This document shows positions 12,234 through 19,720 of a stretch of 40,493 bases of DNA, one piece after another (position 1 is the stretch's first letter; each line of letters starts with the position of its first letter). The notes under the pieces were generated by a model. The model did not search any database. It was not told where the DNA came from and saw nothing but the letters and a program-made list of their open reading frames with translations. The position numbers and the translations under genes were made by a program. The DNA is from a virus, in the IMG/VR virus record IMGVR_UViG_3300017963_000439, positions 1-40,493 of that record; one strand, written 5' to 3'.

Positions 12234-13583
12234 ATGAAGGTACGCCTCGATTCGATGGCCTGGCTCGATCGCAAGGCCCTCAACTTCGCCAAGATCGTCC
12301 GGCTCGAGCGGGAACTCACGCTCCAGCAGCGGAAGTTGCACCCACAGGCAGAGCCGCAGACGCTTCGCCTCTGGGAGTCGGAGCCCGATGTCTTCGGAGT
12401 CCCTCGTGCGTACTTCCTCGAGCGAGCTCGACTGGCGCACCAGGTTGAGGACCGGACGACTCGGGGGCAAGATTTGGGGAAGCCCATCGCCTTCGAGGGC
12501 CAGCTTCGACCCGGCCAGCTCTTGGCCTTCCGCGCGGTGATGCCGCAACTCGAGAAGGGGTACGGCGGTGTGGTCCGAGCTCCGACCGGATGGGGCAAGA
12601 CCGTGTGGGCTTGCGCGGTGGTCGCCGAACTCGGTGTGCCCGCCCTAGTGTTCGTGCAGCGCGAGTCGCTCACCGAGCAATGGGTGGAGCGCCTCGAGCA
12701 ATTCCTGCCCGATGCCCGCATCGGAGTCGTGCAGGGAGACCGTTGCGACCATACAGGCTTTCACGTCTCGGTCGCGATGATGCAGTCGGTCTCGCAGCGC
12801 GACAACTATCCGCAGACGCTCTACGACTGGCCCGGACTCCTGATCTTCGACGAGGTCCATCGGCTTGCGGCCCCGACCTTCTCGCAGATCCCTCCGCGCT
12901 TCCCCGCGCGGTGGCGGTTGGGCCTTTCGGCCACGCCGCGTCGGGCGGACGGCACGGAGGACGCCTTCTTCTTCCACCTGGGGGGCATGTTGCACTCGGC
13001 CTTCCAGGCGAAGTTGACGCCGAAAGTGAAGCGCGTGTGGACGAGGTTCCGGTTGCCCCCGATGAAGGGGCTCAACGAGAGGGACATCAGTGAGGCGCTC
13101 CTTCTGCGCTTCCTTTGTACGAACCCTCGTCGCAACGCCATCATCGTCGACCAGCTCGTTCGCGCTGTGGCGGCCGGCAGGCGCTGCCTGGTGCTATCGA
13201 AGCGGCTTCAACACCTCGACGACCTCGAGGAACTCTTCCAGGCCGAGTACATCAAGAGCGATTGCCCCCCGACGACGGGCTTCTGCATCGGAGGGGTGCG
13301 CGGCGAGAAGCTGGCCAAAGCGAAGCAGGCGCAGGTGATCTTCGCGACGTACTCGTTCGCCGGCGAGGGCTTCGATGTGCCGGAGCTCGACACGCTTGTC
13401 ATGGCGACGCCGATCTACGATTCGGAGCAGCCGGTGGGGCGGATCCTGCGCGAGCACGAGGGCAAGAAGCACCCCATCGTGGTGGACCTTCGGGACGACC
13501 ACATCGGGCTCTGTGAGCGATGGGGGCGCAAGCGCGACGAATTCTACGAATCGTTGCGGCAGGCAGAGATCGGGGCGGCTTGA
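12234..13583 (+). CDS. SF2 DNA helicase, UvsW/RAD25-like
   Basis: This 449-residue protein has helicase motifs in order: Walker A APTGWGKT (residues 116-123), DEVH (206-209), SAT (232-234), and in the second lobe FATYSFAGEGFDVPELDTLV (IV-V region) and a motif VI-like PVGRILRE near 402. The N-terminal region of about 90 residues precedes the motor. It most resembles UvsW-type enzymes, which unwind branched DNA and convert recombination intermediates during phage replication. It sits with SSB and the RecA-like gene, which fits. The start at ATG 12234 has only a weak ribosome-binding site nine bases after the previous gene. Confidence 0.85.
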   Translation: MKVRLDSMAWLDRKALNFAKIVRLERELTLQQRKLHPQAEPQTLRLWESEPDVFGVPRAYFLERARLAHQVEDRTTRGQDLGKPIAFEGQLRPGQLLAFRAVMPQLEKGYGGVVRAPTGWGKTVWACAVVAELGVPALVFVQRESLTEQWVERLEQFLPDARIGVVQGDRCDHTGFHVSVAMMQSVSQRDNYPQTLYDWPGLLIFDEVHRLAAPTFSQIPPRFPARWRLGLSATPRRADGTEDAFFFHLGGMLHSAFQAKLTPKVKRVWTRFRLPPMKGLNERDISEALLLRFLCTNPRRNAIIVDQLVRAVAAGRRCLVLSKRLQHLDDLEELFQAEYIKSDCPPTTGFCIGGVRGEKLAKAKQAQVIFATYSFAGEGFDVPELDTLVMATPIYDSEQPVGRILREHEGKKHPIVVDLRDDHIGLCERWGRKRDEFYESLRQAEIGAA

Positions 13584-13608
13584 CAATCGCGCTCTAATAT
13601 ATTAGACA
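13580..13608 (+). promoter_or_regulatory. Candidate promoter P2 with palindromic operator
   Basis: TTGACA, a 17-base spacer and TAGACA lie just before the regulator gene at 13626. A perfect 14-base palindrome, TCTAATATATTAGA (13593-13606), covers the spacer end and the -10 box. A protein bound there would block polymerase. The downstream gene encodes a double MerR-like helix-turn-helix protein, so autoregulation is a reasonable inference. Confidence 0.6.
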
Positions 13609-13625
13609 AGGGGCAGGAGGTAGCC

Positions 13626-14474
13626 ATGTCCGACACAGGATGGACATTTTCGAAGTGGTGGGAGGAGAACAAGGAGCAGCGCAATCTCGAACGTCGACAG
13701 CGCTATGCAAAGAACCCCGTCTACCGGGAGAAGGTGCTCGACCAGAATCGCAAGCGTCGCGAGGTACAGCGTCGAGAGGCGGAGAAGCGCCGCAAGGAGG
13801 AGCACAAGGCGAAGAAGGCCTCTGTGCACCCCGGATTCGAGGAGCTTGAGAATGTGGAACTCGACGACGGGACCGTGTTCGAGGGCAAGCTCTACACGAT
13901 CGGCGCGGTGGCGCACGCTATCAGACGGTCGGTGCAGACGGTGCGGATCTGGGAGAAGAAGGGCCTCATCGAGACCACGCCATACCGGCGAGCGAAGCGG
14001 GGCGATCGGCTTTACTCGTCGGACATGATCCTGGAGATCCGCAATCGCGTCGTCGACCTCGGGTACGTCAAGGCGGAAGAGCTTGAGGTCCTCTTGCCGA
14101 AGGCGTCGACAAAGTCGCAGGTCTTCCACCTGGAGGTCCGCTTCGCGGACGGCACGATGAAGCGGATGCGGCTCTATCGCATCGGCTACCTCGCGGATGT
14201 GCTCGACCGGTCGACCTCGGCGGTTCTTCGAATGGAGCGCAACGGCTACATCCCTGAGACGACGTTGCGGACATCCGGCAACCATCGGCTCTACAGCTTT
14301 GCGATGATTATGGCGGCGTCGGACGCGATGGACGAATTCTACGGTTCGGTGGCGAACGACGACTGGGACAAATTCCGGGAAGCTGTTACCGCTGCCTGGG
14401 AGGCTTCCGGTTGCCTCGGCGCCAGCGTTGTGGATCGGACGATCCGAACAGGAGACGGAGATGAAGAGGACTGA
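13626..14474 (+). CDS. Transcription regulator with two MerR-like helix-turn-helix domains
   Basis: This 282-residue protein begins with a very basic segment (about residues 15-65). Two MerR-type DNA-binding units follow: LYTIGAVAHAIRRSVQTVRI with GDRLYSSDMI, and LYRIGYLADVLDRSTSAVLR with NHRLYSFAMI. Each has the helix-turn-helix and the wing-like R-L-Y-S element of MerR proteins. Having two in one chain suggests it binds an operator as a monomer or contacts two half-sites. A strong AGGAGG ribosome-binding site and promoter P2 with a palindrome lie upstream. The last 14 bases overlap the next gene. Confidence 0.78.
   Translation: MSDTGWTFSKWWEENKEQRNLERRQRYAKNPVYREKVLDQNRKRREVQRREAEKRRKEEHKAKKASVHPGFEELENVELDDGTVFEGKLYTIGAVAHAIRRSVQTVRIWEKKGLIETTPYRRAKRGDRLYSSDMILEIRNRVVDLGYVKAEELEVLLPKASTKSQVFHLEVRFADGTMKRMRLYRIGYLADVLDRSTSAVLRMERNGYIPETTLRTSGNHRLYSFAMIMAASDAMDEFYGSVANDDWDKFREAVTAAWEASGCLGASVVDRTIRTGDGDEED
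14432..14445 (+). promoter_or_regulatory. Inverted repeat next to a ribosome-binding site, second copy
   Basis: GGATCGGACGATCC here is identical to 6433-6446 and is again followed within a few bases by AGGAGACGG and a start codon (14461), although it lies inside the end of the regulator gene. Sharing the whole block implies common control or copying of a leader unit. Confidence 0.5.
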
Positions 14475-14784
14475 GCAGTCCGCGACAATCGAGGTGAAGC
14501 GGTCCTTCAGTGTGAGCGGTGATGAGGTTCATCGTGCTGATACGGACGAGACCATCGAGGTACATCACTTCGTGACGGAGCCCGCGCGTGTTGGTGTGAG
14601 CGCAGGCACGACCCTGAACATGGGCAACTACGAAGCCGTGCGCCTCGATGTGAGCGTGCAGGTCCCTTGCTACCACGAAGAGGTCGAACGGGCCTTCGAG
14701 TGGGCCAAGGCGTTCGCGAAGAACCGCCTCGCGAAAGAGTGTAAGGAAGCGCGGTCCTATCTGAAGTCCAAAATTGCATTCTGA
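14461..14784 (+). CDS. Conserved phage hypothetical protein next to recA
   Basis: This 107-residue protein contains ARVGVSAGTTLNMGNYEAVR followed by LDVSVQVPCYHEEVERAFEW, a pattern I have seen in small phage proteins of unknown function encoded near recombination genes. It is predicted as strands followed by a helix, with a basic C-terminal end. ATG 14461 follows AGGAGACGGA and overlaps the previous gene by 14 bases. Coupling to the RecA-like gene suggests a recombination accessory role. Confidence 0.7.
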   Translation: MKRTEQSATIEVKRSFSVSGDEVHRADTDETIEVHHFVTEPARVGVSAGTTLNMGNYEAVRLDVSVQVPCYHEEVERAFEWAKAFAKNRLAKECKEARSYLKSKIAF

Positions 14785-14794
14785 GGTGCGCGTG

Positions 14795-15868
14795 ATGCCG
14801 AGCATGGCAGACCTTCTAGGCAAGAGCCTTTCGGACAAGCTGATCGAGAAGTGCGGCGAAGGTGCAGTGCAGATCGCGTCGGATGCGCGCGCGAAGAACA
14901 TGCCCCGCCTCAGCAGCGGATCGATGTGCTTCGATGCTGCGCTCGGAGGCGGCTTCACGATCGGCCGTTTTCATACCCTGTATGGGCCTCCGTCCGCCGC
15001 GAAGACGGCGACGGCTTTGAAGACGCTCGGTCTGGCGCAGAAGTGCTGCTCGGGCTGCTACTTGCCCCTGGAGGCCTGTACGTGCGGGAAACAGGAGCCG
15101 TCGCTAGTCGCTCTGATCTCGTCCGAGAACGACTGGGATCCGGAGTGGGCCGAGACGCTCGGTGTCGACATCGACCGCCTTGTGTTTTGTGAGCCGATCG
15201 TTGGCGAGATGGGGCTTGACGTTGCGGACGAACTCATTCGTTCCGGCAAGCTCGACCTCCTGGTGATCGACTCGATCGCGTTGTTGTCGCCGAAGCAGCT
15301 CATCGACGAATCGACCGGGAAGGACCTTCCGGGTGTGCACGCGCGCATGATGGGCAAGGGGTCGCGCAAGCTGACTGCTGCGCTCCTCTACTGCACCGCG
15401 GCTTTCGGCCGGCTTCCGACGCTCCTGTGCACGAATCAGACGCGCATCAATATCGGAGTCACGTTCGGCAACCCGGAGGTCAAGACGGGCGGCCAGGCGC
15501 CCCAGTTCGTCGCCAGCACCGAGACGCGCTTCTCGAAGGTCCTCTACGAGCCCCGCGTAGATCCGGAAGTTGCTTTGTGTCGCTTCAAGGTCACGAAGAA
15601 CAAGACGGCGAGGGCCATGCGCGCCGGAGACTTCCGGTTGACCTTCGTTCCGGACGGCAAGGGGCACGCGAAGGGCGACTTCCACGACGGGAATTGGCCC
15701 GTGACGCAGCTCCGCAACCTCGGACTGCTCAAGAAGGAGGGCAAGGCATGGGTGGTCGCGGGAGAGGAATTCGCGAGGCAGAAGGACGCGATCACGAAGA
15801 TGGGGACGGACTTGGGATTCTGGTACCGAGTGCGGGAGGTGATCTCGCGGACCCTTCAGGATCTGTAG
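14795..15868 (+). CDS. RecA/UvsX-like recombinase
   Basis: This 357-residue protein has a RecA-fold core. The P-loop GPPSAAKT (residues 64-71) lacks the usual Gly before Lys, as in T4 UvsX. Walker B is LDLLVIDSIALL, and LLCTNQTRINIG followed by KTGGQAPQFVAS fits the L2/base region. A Cys-rich insert (Cys84, 85, 88, 95, 97) after the P-loop helix may bind zinc and is not typical of bacterial RecA. It would form filaments on single-stranded DNA and carry out strand exchange. ATG 14795 has GAGG eight bases before it; a TTG at 14774 and an ATG at 14804 are alternatives. The 3' end overlaps a small zinc-ribbon gene. Confidence 0.85.
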   Translation: MPSMADLLGKSLSDKLIEKCGEGAVQIASDARAKNMPRLSSGSMCFDAALGGGFTIGRFHTLYGPPSAAKTATALKTLGLAQKCCSGCYLPLEACTCGKQEPSLVALISSENDWDPEWAETLGVDIDRLVFCEPIVGEMGLDVADELIRSGKLDLLVIDSIALLSPKQLIDESTGKDLPGVHARMMGKGSRKLTAALLYCTAAFGRLPTLLCTNQTRINIGVTFGNPEVKTGGQAPQFVASTETRFSKVLYEPRVDPEVALCRFKVTKNKTARAMRAGDFRLTFVPDGKGHAKGDFHDGNWPVTQLRNLGLLKKEGKAWVVAGEEFARQKDAITKMGTDLGFWYRVREVISRTLQDL

Positions 15869-15999
15869 CGCCCGACTCGGATCCGTGCCCCGCTTGTGGT
15901 GGTTCCCTTACCGCGCAGCCGGACCCTGTTTCGGTGATGAGCTTCCCGATGAAGTTTCTCTGGACGTGCGACGGATGCGATTACCAGGAGACGCGGTGA
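15748..15999 (+). CDS. Small zinc-ribbon protein overlapping the end of recA
   Basis: The C-terminal half of this 83-residue frame is a convincing zinc ribbon (DPCPACGGSL, then FLWTCDGCDYQE). The N-terminal half lies in the +1 frame over the last 120 bases of the RecA-like gene and is low in complexity, so the start is uncertain. ATG 15748 is chosen because AAGGAGG lies eight bases before it. Its stop overlaps the GTG of the next gene (GTGA at 15996). Confidence 0.5.
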   Translation: MGGRGRGIREAEGRDHEDGDGLGILVPSAGGDLADPSGSVAPDSDPCPACGGSLTAQPDPVSVMSFPMKFLWTCDGCDYQETR

Positions 16000-16466
16000 A
16001 CTCCAAGGACGATACCGACCGCCGTCGCCGCAGGTCGAAGGCGACGAAGGGGCACGAAGACCGCATCGCGAGTCGCTTGGGCGGTCGACGGATCTCGGGC
16101 TCCGGGGCTGGCGCACTCTCGTCGTGGCAGCGGGCCTACGCTCGGATGCCGATGGTGGTCCTCAACGACGCGCATGAGGTGATGGTGGTGAAGACGAGAG
16201 GCAAGGTCGAGACGGCGAAGGGCGACATTGACGCCCCTGGGATGCACGTCGAGCACAAGCGCACCGAGAAGCGGTCGATCTCGTTGAAGCTAGAGTGGCT
16301 CGAGAAGGTGAGCGAGGGCGCCGATCGCATCGGGAAGGACCCCGCCGTTGTGATAACCTTCGAGGGTCCGAAGAGCCGCTACGGGAAGCATCGGTACTGC
16401 CGCCACCGCGACTGGGCTGTCGTTCCGATAGGGGTTCTTGAGCGCTTGCTGAAGGCCAAGCAATGA
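15996..16466 (+). CDS. PD-(D/E)XK nuclease, possible Holliday junction resolvase
   Basis: This 156-residue protein has a basic N-terminus and a PD-(D/E)XK-type active site: Glu21 in GHEDRIASRLGG, Asp77/Asp79 in KGDIDA, and Glu86-x-Lys88 in VEHKRT. The motif is followed by ISLKLEWLEKV, then DPAVVITFEG. Size and motif layout fit archaeal-type resolvases (Hjc-like) and related phage nucleases; a structure-specific nuclease acting on recombination intermediates is the best inference. The start is GTG 15996, overlapping the previous stop and preceded by AGGAGACGCG. The stop overlaps the next ATG. Confidence 0.7.
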   Translation: MNSKDDTDRRRRRSKATKGHEDRIASRLGGRRISGSGAGALSSWQRAYARMPMVVLNDAHEVMVVKTRGKVETAKGDIDAPGMHVEHKRTEKRSISLKLEWLEKVSEGADRIGKDPAVVITFEGPKSRYGKHRYCRHRDWAVVPIGVLERLLKAKQ

Positions 16467-16795
16467 GCGACGGTGAACGCATCCTGGATGACGCTACTCC
16501 CGGGATCGGGAAGGCGAGGCCCTACTTCTACGAGACGCCCGAAGAGGGGGAGTTGAAGGCCTGCTTCATGTGCGTCACGTGCGAGGACATGTTCGAGTGG
16601 GCGGGTGATGCGTGGGAGTGCCCTGCGTGTGGCTATCGCCTGACTAGCCAAGCTGCGGTGGAGGTCCTTGATGCCCACTGCGGTGTGTTGCGCCGCTTGC
16701 GGGACTTCCTGCAGCCGCCACGAAGGAGATGGACTACATGGCTTCGAGAGCTCTTCTCACGGCGCCGACGCCGGGCTCTATCCGAGAACTCGTAG
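16463..16795 (+). CDS. Zinc-ribbon hypothetical protein
   Basis: This 110-residue protein has a rubredoxin-like zinc ribbon (CFMCVTCEDMFEW, then WECPACGYRL) around residues 35-60 and an Arg-rich C-terminus. The last 58 bases overlap the next nuclease gene. The ATGA start at 16463 indicates coupling to the PD-(D/E)XK gene before it. The function is unknown; small zinc ribbons in such clusters often bind nucleic acid or protein partners. Confidence 0.65.
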   Translation: MSDGERILDDATPGIGKARPYFYETPEEGELKACFMCVTCEDMFEWAGDAWECPACGYRLTSQAAVEVLDAHCGVLRRLRDFLQPPRRRWTTWLRELFSRRRRRALSENS

Positions 16796-17685
16796 AACAG
16801 CACTACGTTCGCAAGGAGCCCAAGCCTCCCTTCACGGAGGACGAGTGGCTCCGTGCGTCCGGAATCGCGTATACGTGCCCGCGCGAGTACGTCTACCTGC
16901 ATCGCAGCGGGATCAAGCGCATCGACGAGGTTGACGCCAACCTCCTGCTTTGCTTCCTGCACGGGACCTCGCTCCACTGGGGGCTCCAGAATCGCGTCTT
17001 GGCCGAGCTCGGACTCCTCCACGGGCGGTGGCGCTGCAAGCAATGCGGCTTCACCGTGGGGGGCCTCTCGAACGAGAGCTTCGAGGAGGTGCGCGCGTTG
17101 AGAGGGCTCCGTCGCGGCGAGCTGATCAAGCAGTCCGATCGCTTCCGGGAGCTCATGCGTGAGCAGGTGTCGACCGTTGTTCCGCGTCCCGAAGGGTGCG
17201 AGCAGTGCGGCTTTTCCGCAGACGACGAGTGGTCGAGCTTCGAGTACGAGGAGATGTGGTTCGGTATCCCGGACCTTCGTATCGGCGGCCACCCGGACGG
17301 CTTCCTCAAGGTGCCGTGGCGGGACGACCTTGGGCTCCTCGAGGTGAAGAGCATCAGCGATCACGGCGCCTTCAAGGTGCGCAACCGGCCCGACATCAAG
17401 CACACCGCGCAGCTCAACATCTACCTCGAAGCGACGGGAGTGGAGTGGGCCTGCGTGCTCTACTGGGCGAAGGGCACGTTCGGAACGAAGGCCCTCGTCG
17501 AGCACCATGTCGATCGTGACGAGAACCTCGTTGCCAGGATGCGCAAGGCGCTGACCTCCCTCTGGGAGGGGGTTGAGGGGGGTGCTCTGCCGGACCGCGT
17601 CTGCAAGAACAAGAGCGCGCCGCGTGCGCGCGAGTGTCCCTTTGTCGACCCCTGTTTCAACATTGCCGGGGAGGTCCCGTATTGA
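16738..17685 (+). CDS. Cas4/AddB-like PD-(D/E)XK exonuclease with iron-sulfur cysteines
   Basis: This 315-residue protein has the PD-(D/E)XK core: His80, Asp187 in GGHPDG, and Glu202-x-Lys204 in LLEVKSIS, then a QLNIYLEATG helix. Cys47 together with Cys289, Cys300 and Cys306 matches the one-plus-three cysteine layout that holds a 4Fe-4S cluster in Cas4 and AddB nucleases. Two extra CxxC pairs (100/103 and 154/157) suggest an inserted zinc ribbon. It probably resects DNA ends for recombination; no cas genes are nearby. ATG 16738 is chosen because AAGGAG lies nine bases upstream; ATG 16729 is possible. Confidence 0.8.
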   Translation: MASRALLTAPTPGSIRELVEQHYVRKEPKPPFTEDEWLRASGIAYTCPREYVYLHRSGIKRIDEVDANLLLCFLHGTSLHWGLQNRVLAELGLLHGRWRCKQCGFTVGGLSNESFEEVRALRGLRRGELIKQSDRFRELMREQVSTVVPRPEGCEQCGFSADDEWSSFEYEEMWFGIPDLRIGGHPDGFLKVPWRDDLGLLEVKSISDHGAFKVRNRPDIKHTAQLNIYLEATGVEWACVLYWAKGTFGTKALVEHHVDRDENLVARMRKALTSLWEGVEGGALPDRVCKNKSAPRARECPFVDPCFNIAGEVPY

Positions 17686-18035
17686 GCTTCAACAAGCCCA
17701 TCGTGATTCGGGACAAGCTGCGCCTCTCCGTGCAGCCGAAGGCGTGCGGCATCTGCGGCGAAGTGCGAGCCCACTGGTTGCTCCAGACGGGCGAGGAGGC
17801 CTCGAGCGGTCCTGTGTGCTCGCTGTGTTACCTCTACGAGGAGACCGTGCACGGATACACGGACGCCTTTGCGGACTTCCTGAAGGCCGTTCGCATGCAA
17901 TCCGGGCGTCCGATTGAGCTGGTCGACGGCAAGTTGACATCCGCGACGGAGGCGGACCTCGCGCTCTGCGCTCTGGTCACCACAAGTCGGATGTTCGAGG
18001 CGGAGGATGAGCGTGGTGGACTACCTTCTCGATAG
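17682..18035 (+). CDS. Zinc-ribbon hypothetical protein with TTG start
   Basis: This 117-residue protein has two Cys pairs (KACGICGEV and PVCSLCYLY) forming a treble-clef or ribbon-like site, followed by helices. The start is probably TTG 17682, which overlaps the previous stop (TTGA) and has GGGGAGG upstream. Its last 29 bases overlap the RusA-like gene. The role is unknown; the position implies DNA processing. Confidence 0.65.
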   Translation: MSFNKPIVIRDKLRLSVQPKACGICGEVRAHWLLQTGEEASSGPVCSLCYLYEETVHGYTDAFADFLKAVRMQSGRPIELVDGKLTSATEADLALCALVTTSRMFEAEDERGGLPSR

Positions 18036-18582
18036 CAAGCGTCTCGGTCAGCTTGGCCCCGTTCGGCTGGGCCAAGTCGTGCGTGAGGCGACGCGTCGTG
18101 GTGATGCGGGCGTGCAGTACGCTGCCTTCGTCGCGCTTGACGAGTGGTACGAGGGGCAGATGGAGCTCCTCATGGAGGCCGAGGTGCTCGGTCCGCCGAT
18201 CGGCAAGGGGCGCCCGAAGAGCGTGCGCACGAAGGTCGGAGTGCGGAACTACACCCCGGCGACGACGGCCGCCTGGGAGCAGGCAGCGGCGATGGTCTTC
18301 CAAGCGGCGTGGGGCAAGGAGCAGTACTCCGGCCCCGCTGTGCTCCATGTCGAGGCGGTCTTCGACCGGCCGAAGGCGCTCCTTCGCAAGAAGGACCCGG
18401 AGGGGCGTTTCTGGAGGCCGAAGAAGCCAGATGCGGACAACGTGCTGAAGATCGTCGCGGATGCCATAGTGAAGGCCGCCGTGGTCGAGGACGACAGACA
18501 GATCGTCCGGTGGGCGATCCGGAGTTGCTACGCCGCCAAGGGTCACGGCTCCCTTGTAGCGGTGAAGCTGTTCAAGCTGTGA
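18007..18582 (+). CDS. rusA: RusA-like Holliday junction resolvase
   Basis: This 191-residue protein has an N-terminal helical extension of about 50 residues. The RusA fold follows: EVLGPPIGKGRPKSV at the start, LHVEAVFDRPKALL, and the catalytic KKPDADNVLKIVADAI with VVEDDRQIV. The D-x-D-N and D-D elements supply the acidic metal-binding residues of RusA, which cuts four-way junctions symmetrically. It fits beside the RecA-like protein and two other nucleases. The extension is longer than in E. coli RusA (about 120 residues in total). Confidence 0.88.
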   Translation: MSVVDYLLDSKRLGQLGPVRLGQVVREATRRGDAGVQYAAFVALDEWYEGQMELLMEAEVLGPPIGKGRPKSVRTKVGVRNYTPATTAAWEQAAAMVFQAAWGKEQYSGPAVLHVEAVFDRPKALLRKKDPEGRFWRPKKPDADNVLKIVADAIVKAAVVEDDRQIVRWAIRSCYAAKGHGSLVAVKLFKL

Positions 18583-18591
18583 GAGGTGCAG

Positions 18592-19524
18592 ATGCCGACG
18601 GAGATCCAGACGAGGCTGTTCTACCCCAGCGAACTAGAGGTTGGCTCCCGGGAATGGGCGGAGGACCTTCGTGTGAAGGCCGTCGCATTGAAGCGGGACC
18701 TCGATCGGGGCTTCCTTGAACTCGGTCGTATCCTCTACACCTTCTACGACGTCCCGGTCGGCAACGACCCGATCAACGAGCCGGTGTGCACGTACTGGGG
18801 CTACAAGAACGTGGAACAGTTCGCCTGGAACGAACTCGGAATTCAGCCGCGGAAGTGCCGCTTCCTCCGGAAGATATTCTACACGATGGAGGTGGAGCTC
18901 GCGGACGTGGACCCCGAGCTGAAGGACGCCGTCCTGTCTCTCGGATACTCGAAGGTTCGGGAGCTCGTCGGTGTGCTCACGCCTTACAACATCGAGGCCT
19001 GGGCGGAACGCGGGCGCGATTGTAAGTACGAGGAGCTCTCTCGCGCGATCCAGAAGTACCGTGCCATGTGCAAGGCCGCGGAAGAGGACGCGCAGCAGGC
19101 CGCCAAGGAGGAGGGCGGTAGCGATGTGGAGCACTACATCGAGCCCGAGGTGGCGGAGGTGGATGAGGCTCACTGGGAGCGCTTCTGCCTCTTCGACGAC
19201 CAGAAGGCCATGGTGGACTACGCGCTCCAGTGCGCGTCGACCATCGCAAAGAGCGAGAAGAAGGGCCATCTCCTGACCCTGATCTGCATGGACTACCTCG
19301 CCACGAACGGCGCGACCCCTCCTGGCACGGATGAATTCAAGGCCTACGTGGCCAACCTCGAGCGCCTTCTCGGTGTCCGCATGGTGGTCTTCGAGCGCGT
19401 CGCCGGACAGTTCGACGTGCTCTACGGCGCGCAGACGCTGCAGGACGTGGCGCACTCAATGGAGGACGACGACGATGAGCGAGATGACAATCGACGGGAG
19501 GGTCACCTTTCCGGTTCTGCCTGA
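18592..19524 (+). CDS. Hypothetical helical protein
   Basis: This 310-residue protein has an N-terminal segment (RGFLELGRILYTFYD, YWGYKNVEQFAWNELGIQPR) resembling the small helical domain of plasmid- and phage-encoded DNA-binding proteins that couple a long helix to a short recognition helix. The middle is Ala/Glu-rich and likely coiled. It ends with an acidic stretch MEDDDDERDD. The final 50 bases overlap the next small gene. ATG 18592 has GAGAGG five bases before it. Being just before the ParB-like gene suggests a shared role in DNA binding or segregation, but this is inference. Confidence 0.65.
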   Translation: MPTEIQTRLFYPSELEVGSREWAEDLRVKAVALKRDLDRGFLELGRILYTFYDVPVGNDPINEPVCTYWGYKNVEQFAWNELGIQPRKCRFLRKIFYTMEVELADVDPELKDAVLSLGYSKVRELVGVLTPYNIEAWAERGRDCKYEELSRAIQKYRAMCKAAEEDAQQAAKEEGGSDVEHYIEPEVAEVDEAHWERFCLFDDQKAMVDYALQCASTIAKSEKKGHLLTLICMDYLATNGATPPGTDEFKAYVANLERLLGVRMVVFERVAGQFDVLYGAQTLQDVAHSMEDDDDERDDNRREGHLSGSA

Positions 19525-19720
19525 GATCATCGACGGGCAGCTACAGAACAGCATCGAGATCCTGAAGGGGTGGCGGCAGCGGCTGGCTACCCTGCAGCCT
19601 GCGGGCTTCCACTTCTCGGATCCAGACCAGTACGAGGAATTCGTCGCTCGCATCAACGCGGAGCTCACGATCGTTTCCTCGATGTTGGACACCTTGTCCG
19701 CAGTGCTCTTGGAGGTGTGA
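19475..19720 (+). CDS. Small helical hypothetical protein
   Basis: This 81-residue protein has a short strand-rich start (MTIDGRVTFPVLPE) and two long helices (NSIEILKGWRQRLATL, then QYEEFVARINAELTIVSSML). GGAGG lies nine bases before ATG 19475, inside the previous gene. The stop overlaps the ParB-like start (TGATG). No family is recognised. Confidence 0.6.
   Translation: MSEMTIDGRVTFPVLPEIIDGQLQNSIEILKGWRQRLATLQPAGFHFSDPDQYEEFVARINAELTIVSSMLDTLSAVLLEV

Noticed and set aside
16738-17685. A Cas4 of a phage CRISPR system
   Set aside because: The cysteine and PD-(D/E)XK pattern is shared by AddB and other phage exonucleases, and no cas1, cas2 or array is present. Recombination context is the better reading.
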